This document shows positions 57,613 to 64,000 of a stretch of 64,000 nucleotides of DNA, piece by piece (positions within the stretch are counted from its first letter, which is position 1; each line of letters opens with the position of its first letter). Position numbers and translations under genes: made by a program. The stretch covers positions 7,564,001-7,628,000 of the forward strand of contig WHVY01000005.1 of assembly GCA_022266195.1 (NCBI GenBank). Reading direction: 5' to 3'. The notes beneath the pieces were generated by a model, which saw nothing but the letters and a program-made list of their open reading frames with translations, was not told the origin of the DNA and did no database searches. The stretch comes from Tetranychus cinnabarinus. Its lineage: Eukaryota > Arthropoda > Arachnida > Trombidiformes > Tetranychidae.

Positions 57613-59585
57613 TCAATCAGCGCTATGCTCATACAAAGGTTCAATAACGTTCATTGGTAAAAATGTAGAAGTGAAGGCAATTAACAGAGTAATAGAAGAA
57701 CCAGAACTGTTGGAACAAAAGTTTACATTCATAATACAATATTTCTCAATCCATTCATCCTCATCCACATCAAAAATATGCACTTTTCCAGATCTCTTGT
57801 TGACCAAAATAACTTTGTCGTCGTTTGTTTGATGAGAAGTCAAGATTAAATCATTGAAATCCCATTTTTCGTCTTCGAATGGTTCACTCTTAATGAAACA
57901 TTTAGTTTTTTGATCAAATTGAATAAATTCGAGATCCTTTGTCAATATACAAACAGTATCACTCAAAACAGTGGCATGGAATGAATGTTTGTGAACTGCA
58001 AAATAATTGAACCAACTTTTCGCACTAACTGGAAAAAGCCCAAACCATTTCTTCTCGTCAAAAGTTTTACCAATTGTAATGAATTTACCATTAGATTCAA
58101 GAAGCAGATTTTCTTCATCGGAAAGCGGAAAAGAAAGTTTCACATCTTTTTCATCTAAACAGCAGGAATAAGCACTGAAGAATGAGCAAGATAAAATTAG
58201 AACAAAGAATTCAATCAAATTGCATACTATCGAGATTAATTTGAAAGATTTTCGCATAAAATTAGATAAAACCGTAAAAGCTGCGAGAATTCTTTTGAAT
58301 ATCAGCCTGTCATGGAGAAATTGTTAATGACATGAAAAACACTTTTCAATCAGGATGAGCCTGAGTGTCAAAAACAGAAGTATACTTCAAGAGTCGAAAC
58401 ATTGAATTAAAAAAACCAAGAATGAAAAGCCTATGAGATAACTTTGTACAAGATACCGCAGATGCATTTACGCTAATTGATTTATCTGGATGAAATGCAG
58501 TATTTAAGAATCATAACAATAAAACAAGAAGAATGATACTAAAACCAAAAGACTACTACTGTGCTTACTTAACTTACATACCTGATATCATCTGAAAACT
58601 CTACCAGGAATTTAATTAAGTCACTGTAGTAAGTTTTACCAGCAATTTTGAAGTCAAGCCATCGAAACGTCTTTTTAACCCAATCAATTCGAACTCCATT
58701 TGTTCCAGAATCAAATAAAATATCTGAAGTGTGTTCTCCATGAATAAACTCAAGTGACATTGAATCGTCTTGAGTAAAATCACCGATCGTAAAACAAAAA
58801 AAGTCATCATCAAACGCTTTTATTCTTAGTGTTGATGGATCTCTTTGATGAATAGAAACAAAGAAGTTTTGTTTGCTGCGATTGAATCCAGTTTCATCAT
58901 TAGATGAAATAATTACATCGAAGTTCGGTAACGCCTTTATTAATTCATTAGCCTTTACCTTACAAATATCATCAGGATCCATGAAAGACCAACGCACACA
59001 GCCTAATAATGGTGGAAGTAGTTCTTTTCGAGATTCGACATATTCATTCACCCATTTCATGATTGATTCAAAAATTTGATATTCAGAGTAAATCATCAAA
59101 TCTAATTTGAGAATAGCTTCAACCGCCTCAACTGGATAGTCCAAGAAAATATCCGTATTGGCGATCAGCAAGAAATAGCGACAAATTATACTGTTAATAG
59201 CACCAGAAGTTAAGATTTTAGACACTTTGGTAACTTGGGATAAAACAACTGGAAGATGTTCAATGGTGAAATTTTGGTGGAAGTAAGTGAGACACGGTTC
59301 CAATAAGCGCTCATTTATCATTAAGTAATCAGCAGCTTCATAAAAACTGATTACATATTCCATTTGGATAAAGAATGAGTCAGAATGAATCCAATCCAGG
59401 ATAGCATCGAATACATGTTCATCAAAATCTAGTTCCACTTTGCTTCTTTTAGATTCCAATAAATCACAGCAAAACATCTTCTCAAAGTAAGGCACAGATG
59501 AACAAATGAACTTTTTGGAAACATTATATTTTCTTTTTCTATTTATAATTTTTAATTTCTCATAATTTCCATCTTCTTTATCCAT
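57613..59585 (-). CDS. BTB-BACK-Kelch-like protein, type II
   Basis: Exons 58582-59585 and 57613-58174, intron 407 bp, phase 2, 521 residues. The ATG at 59585 (MDKEDGNYEK) is chosen; the frame continues upstream only to a TTG. This is the closest to a type II consensus: BTB about 8-105 (VSKKFICSSVPYFEKMF, LDWIHSDS, ADYLMINERLLEPCLTYF), BACK about 108-225 (SEYQIFESIMKWVNEYVESR, CVRWSFMDPDD), blade-like FFVSIHQRD..FTIGDFTQDD and SLEFIHGEHTSDILFDSG. Exon 2 is SAYSCCLDEKDVKLSFPL, LLLESNGKFITIGK, VCILTKDLEFIQF and KVHIFDVDEDEWIEKY. The hydrophobic stretch in frame before exon 2 is intron. Nearly identical to the gene at 61365-63243. Confidence 0.91.
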
Positions 59586-60369
59586 TACGACTATAGCCAG
59601 CAAAAAATCACAATAAAATACCGTTAAAATTTAAACTACAGAGGTTTAATTAGACATATGAAATCAATGGATTCAAAAACGATGATATCACCAAAGGATG
59701 AGTTAGATTTTCACTCGATATAAGCAAAATTTAAAAACTTGTTAGACTAAATCCGAATGAAGCAACAGGAGTCTATAAATTAAAACAATCCTTACGATGA
59801 TTGGTTTGTTTTAAGTCTGCGTTTTTTGAATTTTTATCTAAACTTTAAAATAAAATTTGATTTTAATTTCCCGCGAATTAATAACTAGTAATTACATAAG
59901 GGCTCAGTTAACGGGACTCATCAAAATAATTTTTTTATGATATTCTCAGGCAAAGTTTTACTCTATCTCCATCTTTATTAATATCTAAATGATGCATATT
60001 TTATTTTCTGTTTTTACTATTTGCAGCTTCGGTGTGAGATGGCATGGTGTGAATTGAAGCAGGGCCCGTGATTGTCCAAAAATCAGATATTTATAGTGAG
60101 TTGGCTTTTTTATTACAGAACTGAAAACGAAAACGGTTGAACAATCTATTCATTTTAGATACCTAAGCCAGCGAAAATCAAGGTAGCTAGCCAGCCAGAT
60201 GACAGCATGATTGGCTATAGCCAGTAGATAAGTTGGCTGAAGTAGCCTAAAGTTAGCTAGCTTAGCTATTAATAGCTTTGGTCTAGCATTGAACTTTTTG
60301 CAACTAACTTTTTTCAAAACTAAACAAACATTGTTTTTTAGTGATGTTTCTAGTTTTCGATATTAGTAG
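59586..60369. other. 5' flank duplicated with 63244-64000
   Basis: GATTGGTTTGTTTTAAGTCTG, TTTAATTTCCCGCGAATTAA, GTTAACGGGACTCATC and GTGATTGTCCAAAAATCA are shared with 63470-63950. Also holds an AGCCAGCC patch at 60170-60280. No gene. Confidence 0.55.
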
Positions 60370-60595
60370 ATGCAAAATTTCGCCTTTTTTTGTGATATTT
60401 TAAAATCTTGATAAGCTAAAGTACTGTTTTCACAGAAATAAGGAGTAACCAGACTTTTGCACATTAGTCCATTAAAGGCCATAACCTAACAATTGTTTAT
60501 CAAAATTGATTTATTTTTTTGCAAAATATTTTTAAAAAGCGAAACGATATTTTAACGGTTAAATGGTGCCTGTGAGTTAGTCTTACTGGCGCAAT
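60370..60595. mobile_element. partial copy of the 489-bp element
   Basis: Matches the right half of 56281-56769 (AAATTTCGCC..GATATT, CAAAATATTTTTAAAAA, TGCCTGTGAGTTAGTCTTACTG). The left end is missing or too diverged. Confidence 0.6.
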
Positions 60596-61364
60596 TTAAT
60601 TTTGAATTAGTCTCAAAACATTCAATGTGTCTTGCTAACAAACATCAATAATTGTAAACGATCACTGGTATTATCAAGTCGAGTACCAGAAGGAATTTAT
60701 GAAGATTGATCTGACAGAATATCTTATTTATCCATATTTCATATTCTGATGCATTCTCTGTCATAGGCTCAAAATAAATGCATAAAAAATAGACCAGCAA
60801 ATGTTGATATCTTACATTCTATAATTGCAATCAAAAAATTAATCTAAACATTGAATGTCTATCTGCTTGTGAAGTTTTAATAAAACAATAATAGTACAAT
60901 ATCGCTATTTTTAAAAATTAGTTTCAATGTTGTGATCGAGCATCTAATGTTCAGCGAGCTGCCGTTATTGTAATTTAAAAACGCGAGACTCCTTTTTATG
61001 CTTCAATCGAAATATTAATAAGATATAATACTTTGTTCAAAGTTTTTAGTTGTTTCATTCTGCGAAATAAAAGAAACTAAAACATGATATTTGTCAGGGT
61101 TCCATTGTGAGTAATGAATCCATTGAAAAATTGCATTGTAGCAACAGAATTTAAAAAATTGAAAATTATTTTATAATTTTGCTATTGTGTTGAGATCTAT
61201 TAAAATGGAAGAGTACGATGAGTTTATATTCCGTTATCGTGGATATCAGCTATATTTAATGACTGACAAAACATTTTAAATACAATTTTTATGGAGAATG
61301 GTGGCATTCACAATTTGCAACTTAAATTAAAGCGGAACAGTATGGCGCATATGGTTGCTCAGAG

Positions 61365-63243
61365 TCAATCAGCGCTATGCTCATACAAAGGTTCAATAAC
61401 GTTCATTGGCAAAAATGTAGAAGTGAAGGCAATCAACTTAGTGATAGAAGAACCAGAACTGTTGGAACAAAAGTTTACATTCATAATACAATATTTCTCA
61501 ATCCATTCATCCTCATCCACATCAAAAATATGCACTTTTCCAGATCTCTTGTTGACCAAAATAACTTTGTCGTCGTTTGTTTGATGAGAAGTCAAGATTA
61601 AATCATTGAAGTCCCATTTTTTGTCTTCGAATGGTTCACTCTTGTCGAAACATTTAGTTTTTTGATCAAATTGAATAAATTCGAGATCCTTTGTCAATAT
61701 GTAAACAGTATCACTCAAAACAGTGGCATGGAATGAATGTTTGTGATCTGCAAAATAATTGAACCAACTTGGAGCACTAACTGGAAAAAGACCAAACCAT
61801 TTCTTCTCGTTAGTTTTACCAATTGTAATGAATTTACCATTAGATTCAAGAAGCAAATTTTCTTCAACGGAAAGCGGTAAAGAAGGTTTCACATCTTTTT
61901 CATCTAAACAGCAGGAATAAGCACTGAAGAATGAGGAAGATAAAATTAGAGCAAAAATTCAATCAAATTTCATACTTTCGAGATTAAGAATTTCTCCTAA
62001 AATTAGATCTAATTGTAAAAGCTGCGAGATGCTTGTATTCGAGAAATCTTTAATAAATGAAAATAATTCTTCAATCAGGCTGAGCCAGGTTTTCAATTTT
62101 ACATGCTTATAAGATTACGCAGATGCATTTACGCTATTATCTGGATGAAATGCAGTATTTAAGAATCATAACAAAAGAAACGAAAGAATGATACTAAAAC
62201 CAGAAGACTACTACTGTGATTACTTAACTTACATACCTGATATCATCTGAAAAATCTACCAGGAATTTAATTAAGTCACTGTAGTAAGTTTTACCACCAA
62301 CTTTGAAGTCGAGCCATCGATATGTCTTTTTAAGCCAATCAATTCGAACTCCTTTTGTTCCAGAATCAAATAAAATATCTGAAGTGTGTTCATCATGGAC
62401 AAATTCAAGTGACATGGAATCGTCTTTAGTGAAATCACCAATCGTAAAACAAAAAAAGTCATCATCAAACGCTTTTATGGTTAGGGTTGATGTATCTCTT
62501 TGATGAATAGAAACAAAGAAGCTTTGTTTGCTGCGATTGAATCCAGTTTCATCATTTGCGGAAGTAACTGGATCGAAATTTGGTAGCACCTTGATTAATT
62601 CATCATCCTTTATCTTACAAATATCATCAGGATCTACGAATGACCAACGAACACAGTCCAATAGCTGTGAGAGTGAATCTTTTCTATAATACAGGGTGTA
62701 CCTACGGACCCATTTCATGATTGATTCAAAAACTTGATATTCAGAGTGGACCATCAAATCTAATTTGAGAATAGCTTCGACTGTCTCGACAGGATAATCC
62801 AAGAACATTTCCGTGTTAGCGATCAGCAAGAAATAGCGACAAATTATACTGTTAATAGCTCCAGAAGTCAAGATTTTAGACACTTTGGTAACTTGAGGTA
62901 AAACAACTGGAAGATGTTTAATGGTGAAATTTTGGTGGAAGTAAGTGAGACACGGTTCCAATAAGCGCTCATTTATCATTAAGTAATCAGCAGCTTCATA
63001 AAAACTGATTACATATTCCATTTGGATAAAGAATGAGTCAGAATGAATCCAATCCAGGATAGCATCGAATACATGTTCATCAAAATCTAGTTCCACTTTG
63101 CTTCTTTTAGATTCCAATAAATCGCAGCAAAACATCTTCTCAAAATAAGGCACAGATGAACAAAGCAGCTTTTTGGAAACATTATATTTCCTTTTTCTAT
63201 TTACAATTTTTAATTTCTCGTTATTTCCATCTTCTTTATCCAT
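61365..63243 (-). CDS. BTB-BACK-Kelch-like protein, type II
   Basis: Exons 62237-63243 and 61365-61923, intron 313 bp, phase 2, 521 residues. The ATG at 63243 gives MDKEDGNNEK. BTB about 8-105 (VSKKLLCSSVPYFEKMF), BACK about 108-226 (SEYQVFESIMKWVRRYTLYYR, CVRWSFVDPDD), then FTIGDFTKDDSMSLEFVHDE and FRWLDF replaced by YRWLDF. Exon 2 is SAYSCCLDEKDVKPSLPL, LLLESNGKFITIGK, VYILTKDLEFIQF and KVHIFDVDEDEWIEKY. In BACK the stretch RRYTLYY replaces NEYVES of the sister at 57613-59585, one codon longer, and its DNA contains ATACAGGGTGTA (62689-62700), like the end of a mariner MITE. Inferred Cullin-3 adaptor. Confidence 0.91.
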
Positions 63244-64000
63244 GGCGGGTATGGTCGTCAATCACAATCACAATAAATACTGTAAAAATTCAAGAGGTTT
63301 AATTAGACATAAGAAGTCAATGAATTCAAAAAACGATGATATCACAAAGGAGGGTAAATTATATTTTCATTCTGCATAACAAATAGTAACTCTTTGGTAG
63401 AAGCGAAATTTTGAAACATGTGAGACTAAATCACAATGAAGCAACAAGAGTCTAGAAATCAAAACAATCCTTACGATGATTGGTTTGTTTTAAGTCTGCG
63501 TTTTTTGAATTTTTATCTAAACTTTAAAATAAAATTTGATTTTAATTTCCCGCGAATTAACAATTTATTACCTAAGGGCTTAATTAGTTAACGGGACTCA
63601 TCAAAATAATTTATTTACACTATTTCCAGGCAAAGTTTTGACCCTATCTCTATCTTTATTAATATCAATTTTTATTAAAATTAATCCATGCGTTAGTTAT
63701 TTTATTAAGCAAGCTAAACAATAGTGTTGAAAAAAGAGGTAAATCTTAGGTTAAACCCATTATTACATCATTTTTATTTCATAGCGCTTATTTCAACTTA
63801 GTTTCTGACTCCACTGTATTTATGTTGAATAATTTGCTTTTCTGTTTTTAATGTTTAAAGTGTCGAAAAATTAACCGATTCTTCGGTGTGGATTGGCATT
63901 GTGTGAGTTGAAGCAGGACCAGTGATTGTCCAAAAATCACATAGTTATAGTGAGTTGGCTTTTTTATTACAGATAAGATTTTTAGAATGAAAGAGTTCAG
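63244..64000. other. 5' flank, no complete gene
   Basis: Duplicated with 59586-60120. The sequence before the right edge repeats GAGTTGGCTTTTTTATTACAG (also near 60100). No exon of another BTB gene is reached. Confidence 0.5.

Noticed and set aside
57425..57832. Plus-strand frame of 135 codons with an ATGGAAGAG start
   Set aside because: Most of it is antisense to exon 2. The 5' part is similar at 61205, but there the frame closes at once, so it is duplicated flank and not coding.
58175..58257. Signal-peptide-like hydrophobic start FFVLILSCSFFSAYSCC of a separate exon 2 protein
   Set aside because: The hydrophobic part is intron before the acceptor at 58175; in the spliced product only SAYSCC is translated.

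Overview
The window is eukaryotic nuclear DNA: AT-rich, no operons, and genes interrupted by canonical GT-AG introns. It is a tandem array of one expanded gene family. The BTB-BACK-Kelch-like layout, small introns, compact spacing and many small inverted-repeat transposons suggest an arthropod with a compact genome. My best guess is a chelicerate such as a spider mite; this is inference, and no marker gene in the window proves it.

Layout: sixteen two-exon gene models and one single-exon gene all lie on the minus strand. Exon 1 (high coordinates) carries an N-terminal BTB domain, a BACK domain and a conserved block with core SLEFVHGE..SD.L.D.G.KG..IDW. Exon 2 (low coordinates) carries about 170 further residues that read as degenerate Kelch-like blades. 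In all sixteen models the single intron interrupts a codon after its second base (phase 2), and exon lengths agree with this wherever both exons are complete. I infer adaptors of Cullin-3 ubiquitin ligases, with the C-terminal part as the recognition module.

Two subfamilies alternate. Type I (starts at 1897, 6798, 17525, 23889, 31083, 42433 and 50256) begins MADSN or MTDLN, has CIRWCYAGTD in BACK and a long, highly variable linker at the start of exon 2. Type II (starts at 10357, 13888, 28366, 35413, 38658, 46133, 55830, 59585 and 63243) begins MDxED-like, mostly has CVRW.FMD.DD in BACK and has only a short linker. The gene at 32519-33040 lacks BTB and BACK: its ATG and 5' leader resemble those of a type II gene, joined directly to the C-terminal module. 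The gene at 36834-38658 has a nonsense codon. The leftmost gene runs off the window.

Between genes lie decayed exons (for example 3935-4530, 14860-15170, 19440-20152, 31915-32120, 51885-52425), a recurring intergenic block that seems to be part of the ancestral duplication unit, and several MITE-like inverted-repeat elements. The best of these is a 394-bp foldback element at 10928-11321 with an 8-bp target duplication. No tRNA, rRNA, CRISPR or clearly unrelated protein gene was found; a possible plus-strand orphan exon at about 21300-21500 is weak.
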